From Hirundichthys speculiger (lineage: Eukaryota > Chordata > Actinopteri > Beloniformes > Exocoetidae): a stretch of 64,000 bases of DNA. The stretch lies in NCBI GenBank assembly GCA_018398805.1, contig JAGFBZ010000258.1:5630501-5694500 (forward strand), in the 5' to 3' direction. Position 1 is the first letter of the stretch, and the number at the start of each line of letters is the position of its first letter. Shown piece by piece: positions 1 through 10,949 of the stretch. The position numbers were made by a program, and so were the translations under genes. Below the pieces are notes generated by a model. It was not told where the DNA came from and searched no databases. It worked only from the letters and a program-made list of their open reading frames with translations.

Positions 1-1778
1 CTTAAAGCTGAGATGGAATATCATTTCTGTAAGCACAAACCACCCAAAATCATTAGGTATACTGTACAACCACAAAATCATTGTACATATGCTGTATGCT
101 CAGTTAAAATATGAAGTTATGGGGTAAACGTATGCCAGAGGAAATCATTGGATCCTGATGTTAAGGCTATTAAATGACTAATAATCTGTGACAGTGTGCT
201 CTCATTAATAAAAATGTAGGGGTATAATTTTAACCATGGTTAAGAGGAACGGGGGGAGTGGGTGGCTGATTCAAAAATGCACTCCAGTGAATTTTACAGC
301 TCGAGCCTGGCTGGCTGGGGGCCATAGTTTTGCATTCCCCCCATGGTAAATATTTGTAACAGATTTTTCCTGACAGCACAATGGCTCCTTTCACGAAAGC
401 AGGTCCTGTAACTTCGGACCAATCGCGGGGTCAGGGCAAATAAACAAGCTGATCGTGCCAAACTGAGCAGCTCCAGCGATTCTTGGGCCAGGCCTGCTAC
501 ATACCGGGCCCGCCACGCTCTCCTCTTTGCCACCATAGTCTGAGTGTTGACAGATGTTTGAAGCTCAGTAAAAAGTAGAAGGGGAGACCAAGAGAGAAAA
601 CAAGGATGCTTTCCTCTCTTTGGCTCACTCCCCCCTCACATTTCCACCTCTTTTTCTTCTCATCTTACCTCAACCCAAATGTGTCTGAGTTCCCAGCACA
701 GCCTCTGACACCTCCAGACGCCATTGATACGAATCAAGAAAAAGAAAAGAATCATAACTCCATGGCAGGCATGTGCTGAACATGTAAATCAGTTTGTAAT
801 TAATGTCTGCACAGCCCAGCTTAAGGTCAAGAACCCCTGAGTGTTTGTGTGTTTAAATATGCCCGAGCAAGTGCATGAAAAGGGAAAAAAAAAAATGGCA
901 CCACGCTTTACATTTAGCGGGCTTGCCTGGAGGAGTTTGTGTGTGTCTGTAAATGAACTTACATTTGGCTATTTGTTTAGACCCTCTCTGTTCCACTGAA
1001 GCTGCGGCAGCATGAAAGAAGGAAGCTACGCCAAAGCGCAACAAGTTCAAGGGCCCGCCCAGGCCTTCGGCGACAGACGGTAAACAGTTGTTACCTTTTT
1101 TTTTTTTTTTGTTCTACTTCTCAGTTCTTTTGCAAAGCCCAGACAAAGCCTCAGTGTGTGAGAAACAACAGCTACAGCTGCGCTGAGCGGAGTGAGACAT
1201 AAGCTCGTTCCTTTACACCCCTCTGAGCGCTCATCTGGCAGTCAGCAGGCACAGCGGCGCTCGCCAGGGCTGGGCACTGCGCTGCAAAAAAATAAAATTA
1301 AATAAAAAATTCATCGTAACCGCTCATTTCATCTGGCGCTGAGTCATCAAACCTTTTATTTATTTATCTATTTTTTTTCCTTTGAAAGCACTTCGTGACA
1401 TACAGCAGGTCAGACCACACTTAAACCAGCGACAGTGGTGCTAAAAAAACAAACAGATTTCATAGTCCATTGCTGCAGTTGGCTTCTTATTGACCTTATT
1501 TATTTTCCAGTCGCAGTAGTGAAAAACAACAAATGACATGTAAAAACAGCACATTTATGCATGTATTCAAAAGCACTTACACAGTCAATATTCTCTTGAA
1601 ATTACATTGGCCATGAAGGCCAGTATCAAAGTATCAAAGCAAAGAGAGGAGACAAGAGACTGGCATTTAATCTAATCTATGTTCTAATAGTTGGGGAGAC
1701 ATTAATTATTGATAAGGCTGGCAATTGATTGGTTAATAAGATAATGTAATTGAGAAATGAAAATCAGCAGAGTTGAGC

Positions 1779-1800
1779 GTGTGTGTGTGTGTGTGTGTGT
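1779..1800. repeat. (GT)11 microsatellite
   Basis: Eleven uninterrupted GT units. Confidence 0.95.
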
Positions 1801-2318
1801 CTGCGTCGTCTCCAGTGTGAGCCACATGGGGGTGGGGGGATTCTTAGGGAATTACCCCTACATAGGCTTCCATCATTACTGCCACGCTATAAAAGCAGAG
1901 TGGTGATTAAAAGTACTTGATTGATTTGACTCTCATTGGGATATGCTGTCCTTTTCCCGTCACTGGGCCCTGCCTGGTAAAGCGTGTGTGCATGTATTCA
2001 TGCGCATACAAAAATCAGGTCAGTGTGCTTTGAGGTAAAAATAGTTTTTTCAAGTTTGAGCATATTTACACCTTGTAAAAATAGAAAAATGAAAGCAAAT
2101 ACCTGCTTGGCTATAATTGATATAAATGAAGATATGTGGTACAGATATATGCACCTTTGCATCCTGAGGAATGTGTTTCATATAAATTTGGATTATATGC
2201 ATATGTGTTAAGCCCACGTACGTGTGCAACTGTGCATGCATGTCGTCAAGAGGTGGCCCCACTCCCCCAGTTTTCACTCGCCTTTGTCTGCGCTCCGTAC
2301 TGTACTCGCCTGCTCAAA

Positions 2319-2349
2319 CACACACACACACACACACCGACACACACAC
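2319..2349. repeat. (CA)n microsatellite, interrupted
   Basis: About nine CA units, a CGA interruption at 2337-2340, then about five more CA units. Confidence 0.9.
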
Positions 2350-3059
2350 TCCTGAATACGCGCGCACCCTCTCCGCTCTAACCCATCTGGAGAGACGGAG
2401 ACCGAGGCTGCCGCCTGACACAAAAGCTATTGATTTTACTATCTGCTGCAATGAATGATCTTCCTCAGCCAATTTCTGAATTTAGAAATGAGTTCAATAC
2501 TAATAACGACAGTGGAAGGATTCTTTAAAATGTTAGAGTTGAGAGGGAGGAAAATGGGAGAAGAAGAAGAAGGAGGGGAGTGAGAAAGAAGAAGTGGAAG
2601 GAAGTGAAGATTTGTGTGTGTTTGGCTTTGGAAAAGAGGGGATATGATTTCTCGCAATGGGTGAGATTAAATAAAGATGACACCAATGATTTTAACAGTC
2701 TAAATTACTACATTCTACCCTGAAATACAATTACTCTTATTTGGCTTTCCTCAATGGGCCAAAATTCAAACAAGTTAGGGTGGGATTTGTCTTTTCTTTT
2801 TAATACTTTTTACAACTTTTGTAAGGAACAGTTCTCATCCACCTATTTTCACACACGGCTATTCTGCTTTTTATGATGCAATTTCCAATATACAGCATTT
2901 TGTGAGCTTGCTCCTTAATCCATTTATATATTTCACGCACCATAAAGACAGTTTCTATTTTGCATCGCTGAAATCTTCCATAAAATAAAAAAACAGGCAC
3001 ATAAATATTTAACACGGACTCTGTTTGGACGGGGAAAACTATTTATGTCAAATTAAACA

Positions 3060-4689
3060 ACAGGTAAGCCGGGCTGTTCAGGAGGGGAGCTCGGCAGACG
3101 GCAGAGTGTCTCCTAATATTACATTTCTGACTGCACATAATTTTCTCGGTTATTCAGAACAGTGCCGTAAAATGTCTCAGCCATGTTAAACCTCGGGTAT
3201 TGTGATCTGAAGAAGTTAAATGAGGACAGATTTATGGATATAAGAAAAAAAAATGTACATGTGGTTCTTATAGTGTGTGTGTGTGTTTTTGTGTATCATA
3301 CGTGAACGTCCGGGTCTTTCTCCTGTCTCCGGGTTCTTTATTTGGGCAGGCAGGCAGCAGCTCCGGCGGGGTGATGTGTGTTAATCAGAAGCCCCGTGCC
3401 CCGTTGAGGTGTTAATTCAACCCCCCTGTTACAGAGAGGTGTAGATTAATAGATAAGGGAGGTCTGAGCGAGGGTCAAGGCGATACGGCCTTGACTGTGT
3501 TCGCTCGCTTGTCAGACACCTGCCTGGATTAAGCTGCTGGCTTCTCTCTCCGTTGTGCACAGGTGAGAGGTCAGCCATTTACCCCGTTCACCGGGCTCTC
3601 GCTCAGTTATCAAGGTGGGGTGGATCTGCATAAAGGCTCTGCCGTTTGTATGCTCCGTAGGTTTTGCCTGCACGGGGGGTCTTGCACACCGAGGGAGTGG
3701 AGCGAGCAGGCGATGCGGGATCTGCTGCAGAGGATTACAGTAAATATACTTTAAGACTTGAGAAGAGATGAAGAATGGCTGCAATCCTGAAAAGACGGTG
3801 GATTTTTTTTCCTTTTTTTTTTTTATTTAGTCTGTTTTCAAATCTGATTCAAGTAGCACAGCAACACAAACCTTAAACAGGATTTTTACTTTCCATCTTT
3901 TTTTCTTTTTTATAATGCCAGATTTCATTCTTTTCTGGAATTTTCTTTGCGTAAGGACGTGGAGATACTCAGCAAACAGAAAAAAAAAATTATAAAAGGG
4001 GAAAAGGGGATCAAAAGGGTTGGGGGGGAAAGGAGGAAAAATGCATGAAACATGAAACTCTGCAAATTTGACTTATAACAAGCAAAATTACACCCTGCTG
4101 TCATTTAAATTATGGCTGCCCTCTATAAAGGTGTCTTTTAGGTGCATTAATTGAATTCGGCACTATTTCCCAATAATAATCTGTAAAGTTCAGCCGTCCA
4201 TCCTTCATGAGATCCCTGCCGCGTGCCACAGGAGTATCTATTTCAGTGGCTTAATTTATTTTCATGATTCGCCGATAATGACGGCCATGCAGGCTGTACA
4301 TCAGAATTAACCTTCATTTCACTGAGGTATATTACGATGACAGTCCCCGACACATTTCACCTACACAAAGGGCATTCTCTCCCTCTCTCTCCGTCTCCCT
4401 CTTACTCTCACTTTCTCCCCCTGCCTCCTCTGTCGCTGCCCCCGCTGTATAATCATCCTCGGCAGACCAAGATTGTTTGATAGCCGATTAATTTCCATAG
4501 GAAATCAAGTGGCCAGCTCTTCCTCACTCTTTCTTTACCCCCCCTGCTCTAAACACGTACAGACGCCTCTCTTCAACAATGGCGAACAGCGCTTATGCTG
4601 GTGACTTTTTCTGTCAATTAGGTGTTTTATTTAATCTCATCTCAGTTTTTTTCTCCAACAAATTGCATTCCCCCCCCACCCCCGCCACC
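3060..4689. other. Unique-looking non-coding DNA, candidate regulatory
   Basis: There is no gene and no recognised transposon. AT-rich homeodomain-like cores (TAAT, TTAATT) alternate with moderately CpG-containing patches, for example around 3300-3740 and 4190-4500. This composition is typical of vertebrate conserved non-coding elements, but conservation cannot be judged from one sequence. A pyrimidine-rich tract (CT/CTC repeats) occupies about 4377-4440. Confidence 0.35.
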
Positions 4690-5260
4690 TCCCCAACCTC
4701 CCGTTTCTGATATCTCCAGCGTGGTTAATTTATTTTGGACGATGCAGATGTAACAAAAGTGCTGTAAATTAATCAGGGGACATCAAGCGAAAGGGGGTCC
4801 TTCGCCCGCTCTCTCCGCGTCTAATTTCTATGCAAACCATTAAGTGTCAGATATAGATTCCACCATTTGCTATGGTCGCAGTCAAAAGATTTCATTAGGG
4901 ACCTGACGTCACATTTTGAAGGCAGCGCCGGATCATTTCTGTCCTATTTTCTCCCTCATGAGCTCTTTGTTCTTCGCCCCTCTGTAGGATCCTGCCACTA
5001 AAAAGGCCCCTATGCAAATGACAATAATAGATTTCACTAAGCACCACTGCAACAGCGTGATGGCCTATTTAGAGGGAAACCAAAGAAACATTCAATTTGT
5101 GGCATTAACCACGGCAAATGCAAAGGTTGCCAAAAAAGTGATTAAGAAATTACAGAATTGCTCCTCTCTGCTTGAAGTTCTTTCTTTCATTTTTCTCCCT
5201 TTCTCGTTGACATGGCATCTGTAATGAGGAGGGCTGGTAATTAGAATATTCAGGAGAGGT
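4690..5260. promoter_or_regulatory. Candidate enhancer with CRE and octamer
   Basis: A perfect palindromic CRE (TGACGTCA, 4904-4911), the CREB/ATF binding site, lies 100 bp before a perfect octamer (ATGCAAAT, 5012-5019), the POU-domain binding site. One base after the octamer is an ACAATAA SOX-like core. The block is depleted of low-complexity sequence and has TTAATTT/AATTAATC homeodomain-like cores at about 4725-4780. A 70-codon open frame starts at 5012 but has no recognisable domain and I treat it as chance. Enhancer status is inferred from motifs only. Confidence 0.35.
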
Positions 5261-6848
5261 GAGCCCTGCTGGAGCTGGCAGCTAGAAGACTGATCTCTCT
5301 CTCTCTCTCTCTATTTCTGTGTCTCTTTCTTTCCCTCTGTCTTTTTTTTTTTAAATACTGTATTATTTCTTTCCTCTGTCATACGGGCTTGGATGCAGAA
5401 CAGACAGAAAAACAGCTGTCTGATGACCGGACTCTCTACGGATGTCTCTCACTCTTCTTTGTGTAAGTGTGTAAGAGTGCATGTGTCTCAGATGAGCTGT
5501 TCATGGCTCCTCTGCCCACAAATAAATATAATCAATCTCCCATTTACATACAAATAGGCTTCTCCTGTTCATCCTAATAATCTGCACAGCATCCTCAGAG
5601 AGGGAAAATAATATTCACTACTCATGGCAATTTCGTATTTACCATTAGATGGCTTTATTGATTGTTGTTTTTTTTCTCCTTCTGCAAATTCTTTCCCCCC
5701 AGTTCATTTTATTATAGGATATTGAAGGCATGTAGGGCTGACATGGCACATACGCTTCATTATTTCCTGCCCAGCGACGATTATGGTTATTGACACTGTC
5801 ACGTCTTTCCCCTCGTCATCAGTTATCGCTGCTTACTGCTGTGAGATCCAGGAAGCTGCGAGGAGTGTGGGAAGGTGAGTGGGGGGGGGGGAACCACACA
5901 CGTTCTGAAAACCATCATGGCCATTTAATGGGTGTAAACTAAAGGGGCACCACACACGTGTGGCTGCCTGTCTGTAATGCGACTCATTGCACTTTGTGTC
6001 ATGCCGTTGATGGCGGTTGACCGGCGGGGGCCCCGACTGAGTGTCAGTCTCACTTTGGACAAACAGCCCCTCTGTCAGCGGGATCACAAGTGCCAAGGGC
6101 ATCCAACACATCCATCACACAAATAGGGATGAAAGGACGGAGAAGCAAAACCCACCGGGAGTAAAGAAAAAGAAAAAAAAAAATCTTTCACTAACTACCT
6201 ATTTCTGCCTAATTAAAATTTATCAATGTGAAAATCAAGATAAAATAGAATGCTGACAGGATTGTGATATTATCAGCGCATCGCAGATGTCTGTAAGAGG
6301 AAAAAAAAGAGATCTTAAAGGGTCACTTTGACGTGTAAGTCCTGAGTTTTTTCTTCTTGTATTTTTTCTAACATTTTTCTCGATATAAGTGTCTCCACTT
6401 TATTGACTGTAAAGGAGTCCGTAAAGTTTCTGAAGCAAACAAGAGAGCTGAAATCACACCTGTCTTGTTGCTGATAATGTGCTGTTGGAAGTTGAATCTA
6501 AGGTTAAATGACAAACATCACTGATTCGTATATTGCGTGATAAAACATCTGATGTTAACATGCTTGATAATGAATGGTTTAGCTGCCATGGCTATTCTTG
6601 ACGACTCCTGTCAATAACAGCATCTGTTAGCTGAGCTGATCTTTGGAAAACAACTTGCCACATAATTAACTTGTCATTCTTTAATGTGACTGCTTTCACA
6701 AATAGGCCTCCTACACATGTCTGAATCCGGTAGTTTCTTACTTTGGTGAGTTTTAGAGGAAACAGTGAAGGTACTGCCTGAGTTTTTCTCTATCACTACT
6801 CATCCATGTTAACTAGGTCTTAATGACCATTATTTACTCATTAACATA
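5261..6848. other. Non-coding sequence with low-complexity tracts
   Basis: No gene recognised. The stretch contains a (TC)n tract at 5294-5312, poly(T) near 5342-5352, a short G-run near 5881-5891 and an A-rich tract near 6168-6182. The part at 5500-5830 is AT-rich and unique-looking. The right boundary is the TA dinucleotide at 6847-6848, the left target site of the Tc1 element that follows. Confidence 0.55.
5294..5312. repeat. (TC)n microsatellite
   Basis: About nine TC units, followed by a longer pyrimidine-rich stretch to about 5342. Confidence 0.9.
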
Positions 6849-8079
6849 CACTATATTGCCAAAAGTATTTGCTCATGCATCCAAATGATCAGAATCAGGT
6901 GTTCCAGTCACTTCCGTGGCCACAGGTGTATAAAATTAACCACTGAGGCATGCAGACTGTTTCTACAAACATTTGTGAAAGAATGGGTCGCTCTCAGGAG
7001 CTCAGTGAATTCCAGCGTGGAACTGTGATAGGATGCCACCTGTGCAACAAATCCAGTTGTGAAATTTCCTCGCTCCTAAATATTTCACAGTCAACTGTCA
7101 GCTGTATTGTAAGGAAATGGGAGTGGTTGGGAACGACTGAAACTCAGCAGTGGTAGGACACGTAAACTGATGAAGCGGGGTCAGCGGATGCTGAAGCCCA
7201 TAGTGCGAAGAGATCTGCAACTTTCTGCAGAGTCAATCACTACAGACCTCCAAACTTCATGTGGCCTTCAGATTAGCTCAACAACAGTGCCCAGAGAGCT
7301 TCGTGAATGGGTTTCCATGGTCGAGCAGCTGCATCCAAGCCATACATCACCAAGTGGAATGCAAAGCATCAGATGAGGTGGTGTAAAGCAGCCACCACTG
7401 GACTCTAGAGCAGTGGAGGAACGTTCTCTGGAGTGACGAATCACGCTTCTCCATCTGGTAATCTGATGGAAGAGTCTGGGTTTGGTGGTTGCCAGGAGAA
7501 CAGTACTTGTCTGACTACATTGTCCCAATTGTAAAGTTTGGTGGAGGGAGGATTATGATGTGGGGTTGTTTTCAGCAGCTGGGCTTGGCCCCTTAGTTCC
7601 AGTGAAAGGAACTCTGAATGCTTCATAAAACCAAGACATTTTTGACAATCCCATGCTCCCAACTTTGTGGTAACAGTTTGGAGCTGGCCCCTTCCTCTTC
7701 CAACATGACTGTGCACCAGTGCACATAGCAAGGTCCATAAAGACATGGATGGCAGAGTCTGGTGTGAATGAACTTGACTGACCTGTACAGAGTCCTGACC
7801 TCAACCAGATAGAAGACCTTTGGGATGAATTAGAGCAGAGACTGAGAGCCAGGCCTTCTCAGCCAACATCAGTGTTTGACCTCACAAATGTGCTTCTAGA
7901 AGAATGGTCAAAAATCCCCATAAACACACTCCTAAATCTTGTGGACAGCCTTCCCAGAAATATTGAAACTGTTCTAGGTGCAAAGGATTGGACCCACGTC
8001 ATATTGATTAGGAATGGGATGTGACTAAAGCTCATATGTGAGTCAAGGCAGGTGAACGAATACTTTTGGCAATATGGTG
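6849..8079 (+). mobile_element. Tc1-like DNA transposon, complete ends, dead transposase
   Basis: The element is 1,231 bp and begins CACTATATTGCCAAAAGTAT. The first 27 bases match the reverse complement of the last 27 (8053-8079) with three mismatches. A TA dinucleotide lies on each side (6847-6848 and 8080-8081), the target-site duplication made by Tc1/mariner transposases. Size, ends and the internal transposase relic all fit one Tc1-type insertion. It can no longer encode a working enzyme. The TIRs remain similar, so it could in principle have been mobilised in trans, but nothing here shows that. Confidence 0.95.
6982..8007 (+). pseudogene. Tc1-family transposase pseudogene (DD34E type)
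   Basis: This is a cut-and-paste transposase relic: N-terminal helix-turn-helix DNA-binding region, then a DDE catalytic domain. The frame opens with MGRSQELSEFQRGTVIG and contains an HTH-like SLLNISQSTVS stretch. It reaches an in-frame stop at 7154-7156 after a frameshift, resumes in another frame at about 7157 (SGRTRKLMKRGQRMLK), and shifts again near 7305. The first catalytic Asp lies in WSDES (codon 7435-7437), the second in FQHDCAPVH (7707-7709), and the Glu in DLNQIEDLW (7812-7814). That leaves 34 residues between the last two, the classic Tc1 spacing. Further stops are at 7459-7461 and 7779-7781. The usual Pro before the IE pair is Gln here. The end is a GPTSY-stop reading at 7990-8007. 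Confidence 0.93.
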
Positions 8080-8983
8080 TACGTTCGAGGACCATGTGGG
8101 ACATCAAGGACATCAAATGTCTTTCTGACAATAGCAGTCACCCCTTCGATTGTTTTTAAACAAACTCCTGCCAAGTTTAGTACCGGAATGATTACTGATA
8201 TTGGAATAATCACCCCATACACCTTTCAGATGAAAACCATAAGTGAGATTGTTTCATCCAACTTCTTTCTTCCAAATACTGTCAGGTTGAAATGTTGTTT
8301 TCAGTGAGCTCAGAGGCCTTGGCAGAACACAGATCCTGTGTTTTGAGTTGCAGATATTGCTCCGGGTTGTTTCTGGTGCATGATTGAACAATAAAAACAT
8401 TTTTCAGAGCCGTGTAACAACTCTCACGACTGTCTGTCCGTTTTTTCGGGGACTGACTGAATTTTTTCTTTAAAAAAGTTTCTTTGGAAGATGAAAAGCA
8501 GTTGTGATCAGGGTGTAAGTCATCCCAGCGTGAGCGGCTTCGAAGGCAAAGAGACGGTGCTGAAAGATCATCAACAGACTCTGACAAAGTGCTGCAATTA
8601 AGATGAATTGGGATCTGACAAAATGTTTGTCTGAGGTGTAAACACATAAGTCAGTAGGACTGAAGATGTAACTTGCAAACAGCAGAAACAGATCTCAGCA
8701 TTTAGCAGCTTGTCATGATCAAACAAGATCTTTGAAATAAAAAGAAAAAAAAAAACAACAAGCGATCAGACTGTTGTTATGAAGGAAAATTGGACATCCA
8801 TGTTGATGAGGGGAGAAAAAACACTTCTTGACATTTTGTGTGAGAAAAAAAAACAATAGTGCGTCATTATGAATTCCAAATATATCCTCAAAATGGCAAA
8901 GAAATACTAACATTGCTAATGGTGTTTTGCTGATAAAACCTGAATTAAGTGACTTTATGATAGAATAATTAAAAACTTAATTA
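8080..8983. other. Non-coding spacer between two Tc1-like elements
   Basis: AT-rich sequence with several A-runs (near 8742-8760 and 8840-8855) and no recognised gene. A 121-codon open frame on the minus strand (8282-8647) has no recognisable domain and is low-complexity in part. Confidence 0.55.
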
Positions 8984-9620
8984 TCAAACCTGAATTCTGG
9001 AAAATGTGGGACTTTTTTTAATAGAATTAAAACTAAATGACTTTCAAATCACTTGAGTCAACATTTTATTTACAACAGAACATAGGAAACATAAATGTTT
9101 CAACACAAAGCACAAAACGAGCTCATTCCAGACATGATTCCTGCTACAGGTCTCGAAACAGTTGGACAGAAATGTTTATCAGGGTGGAGCGTCTCCTATT
9201 CTTTTCAAAACACTTTGAAGGCATCTGGGCATCAAGGTGATGAGTCTCTGGAGTTTTTCTGTTGGAATTTGGTCCCATTCTTGCCTGATACAAATTCCAG
9301 CTCCTGAAGAGTCCGCAGTCATCTTTGATGTATTTTCCATTTAATGATGCGTCAAATGTTCTCTAAAGGTGAAAGATCTGGACTGCAGGCAGGTCAATTC
9401 AGCATCTGGACTCTTCCCTGATGAAGCCCTGCTGTTGTAATAGCTGTAGTTTGTGGTTTCGACGTCATTTGGAGGGAAGCATATGTTGCTCTAAAACCTT
9501 TAGATACCTTTCAGCATTCATAGTTCCTTCCAAAACATGGCAGCTGCCCACCGTATGCACTTATACACCCCCATACTATCAGAGATGCTGGCTGTTGAGC
9601 TGAACACTGGATAACAGGTT

Positions 9621-9709
9621 ATACTCTGGGTCTGTGGAAAGTGCAAGAGACAATTTATATTGCAATAGATGCTATACAAATGAAGTTGAATTGAACTGAA
9701 CTGAATAGC
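9621..9709 (+). mobile_element. LINE/SINE 3'-tail insertion inside the Tc1 relic
   Basis: About 90 bp interrupts an otherwise continuous transposon sequence. It resembles the 3' tail shared by fish LINEs and SINEs: a GTGGAAAGTGCAAGAGACAA-like part, then GCTATACAAATGAAG, then a degenerate (TTGAA)n tail ending near 9705. Target-site duplications were not resolved. Family assignment is from recall only. Confidence 0.5.
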
Positions 9710-9964
9710 ATGCTGGAAGGTCTCCCTCCTCTTTAGCCCAGAGGTAATCTGTGATTACCAACAAGAATGTCAGATTTGGACTCGTCTGACCATAGAACAG
9801 TTTCTCATTTTGAGACAGTCCATTTTAAATTGAGTCTTGGTCCACAGGACAAGATGGTGCTTCTGGACCAGGTTAAAATATGCATGATTGAGCTTTAGTC
9901 GACATCTACAGATGGTATGGTGGGCTGTGCTTACTGACAGTGGTTTCTGGAAGTATTCCTGGAC

Positions 9965-10157
9965 CAGAGGGAATTCCTCTGAGACTGCAAGGGAACCCGA
10001 GCTTCCCCTGTCTCCCTGCCCTATAAGGTCAAAAATATAAATGACCAGCTAGCATTAGGCTACCCATGATGGCAGACAATGCTGCTAACATTGTTGCTTA
10101 TTATGATGTACTCCGACTATGAGCTTACCCTGTTTAAAAGATCAGAATTCTCCTCTG
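9965..10157. mobile_element. hAT-type MITE, 193 bp, with 8-bp target duplication
   Basis: The insert begins CAGAGGGAATTCC and ends GAATTCTCCTCTG, so its ends are imperfect inverted repeats starting CAGAGG, as in hAT elements. The 8-bp sequence TCCTGGAC occurs immediately before (9957-9964) and after (10158-10165) it. Removing the insert and one copy restores continuity of the host Tc1-like relic. It has no coding capacity and must have been moved by a transposase supplied elsewhere. Confidence 0.9.
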
Positions 10158-10895
10158 TCCTGGACCCATTTAGTGATGTCATTGACACAATCATGCTGAT
10201 GAGCGATGCAGCGTCATCCGAGGGTCTGAAGACCACGGACATCCAATAAAGAGCTTCAGCCTTGTCCCTGACACACAGAGATGTCTCCAGTTTGTCTGAA
10301 TCTGTTGATGATGTCCTGCACTCTAGATGATGAGATTTGCAAAGACTTTGCAATTTGTTGTTGAGGAACATTGTTTTTAAAGCATTCCACAATTTTTTCA
10401 CCCTTTTTTGCTCATCTCTTTCACAGATCTCCAATCTGTCCTCTGCCCATCTTTCCTTCTGACACTCTGCCTCTCTAAAACACTCCTTTGATAGCTGATC
10501 ATGTTACAGACCTGATATCAGTTAACTTCATTAGTTTCTAGATGTTCTCCCAGCTGAATCATTTTGAAACGTCTTCCTAGTTTATCCATTTGTTACCTCC
10601 ATGCCATTTTTTGAGACCTGTAGCAGGCATCAAATTTGAAATGAGCTCATTTAGTGGATAAAAGTGTAAAATTTCCCAGTTTAAACATTTATTATGGTAT
10701 CTATGTTCTCTTGATTTTCATTGTATTCAACTTAAAATAAACCTCCCAACTTTTCTGGAATATGGGTTGTAATAAAGTAAATAATTAATCACTCAGTACC
10801 CCAGAGCAGTAACTAATTTGAGAAAGAAAAAAAAAGTAAATAAAAAAAAAACAACAACTGTCACCTGAAATCATGGTAAGGTCTGCTATTGAAAA

Positions 10896-10936
10896 ATGGG
10901 CGATAGTCAGCCAACTGATTAATTAGTCTACCTCTA
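10896..10936. mobile_element. Possible hAT-like terminus remnant
   Basis: Reverse-complemented, the segment reads TAGAGGTAGACTAATTAATC, resembling one end of a fish hAT family. No partner end or target duplication was found, so this could be chance. Confidence 0.25.
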
Positions 10937-10949
10937 ATGTTGTCACTAT

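Larger units (their letters stand above)
1..3059. other. Non-coding sequence, no gene recognised
   Basis: I see no coding region here. Open frames are short and show no recognisable domain. The stretch holds a 15-T run at 1096-1110, a (GT)n array at 1779-1800, a CA array at 2319-2349 and a purine-rich tract at about 2539-2645. No transposon ends were recognised. Confidence 0.6.
9179..10450 (-). pseudogene. Tc1-like transposase pseudogene, minus strand
   Basis: Translated fragments in several frames resemble a Tc1-type transposase. An apparent start is at 10450. An HTH-like part reads NVPQQQIAKSLQISSSRVQ near 10290-10375. The catalytic-Glu motif reads ACSPDLSPLENI, with the Glu codon at 9361-9363, followed directly by a stop. 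The C-terminus reads VLKRIGDAPP and then a stop at 9179-9181. The region around the second catalytic Asp seems to have been lost by a deletion near 9466. The frame is further split by the two nested insertions and by point stops. It clearly cannot encode a functional enzyme. Confidence 0.85.
8984..10769 (-). mobile_element. Old Tc1-like transposon relic, inverted, with two nested insertions
   Basis: The two ends are diverged inverted repeats. The right end (about 10600-10769), reverse-complemented, matches the left end (about 8984-9170) over shared blocks such as GAACATAG..ACATA, GAGCTCATT and CCTGCTACAGGTCTC. The outermost bases read roughly AAACCTGAATTCTGG on the left and AACCCATATTCCAG on the right (reverse complement), each next to a TA. 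The family is the fish Tc1-like type whose ends resemble CAACCCGATTCC...AAGTTGGGAC (recalled, not searched). Two later insertions interrupt it: a LINE/SINE tail at about 9621-9709 and a hAT-type MITE at 9965-10157. Without them it would be about 1.5 kb, normal for Tc1 elements. Confidence 0.85.
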
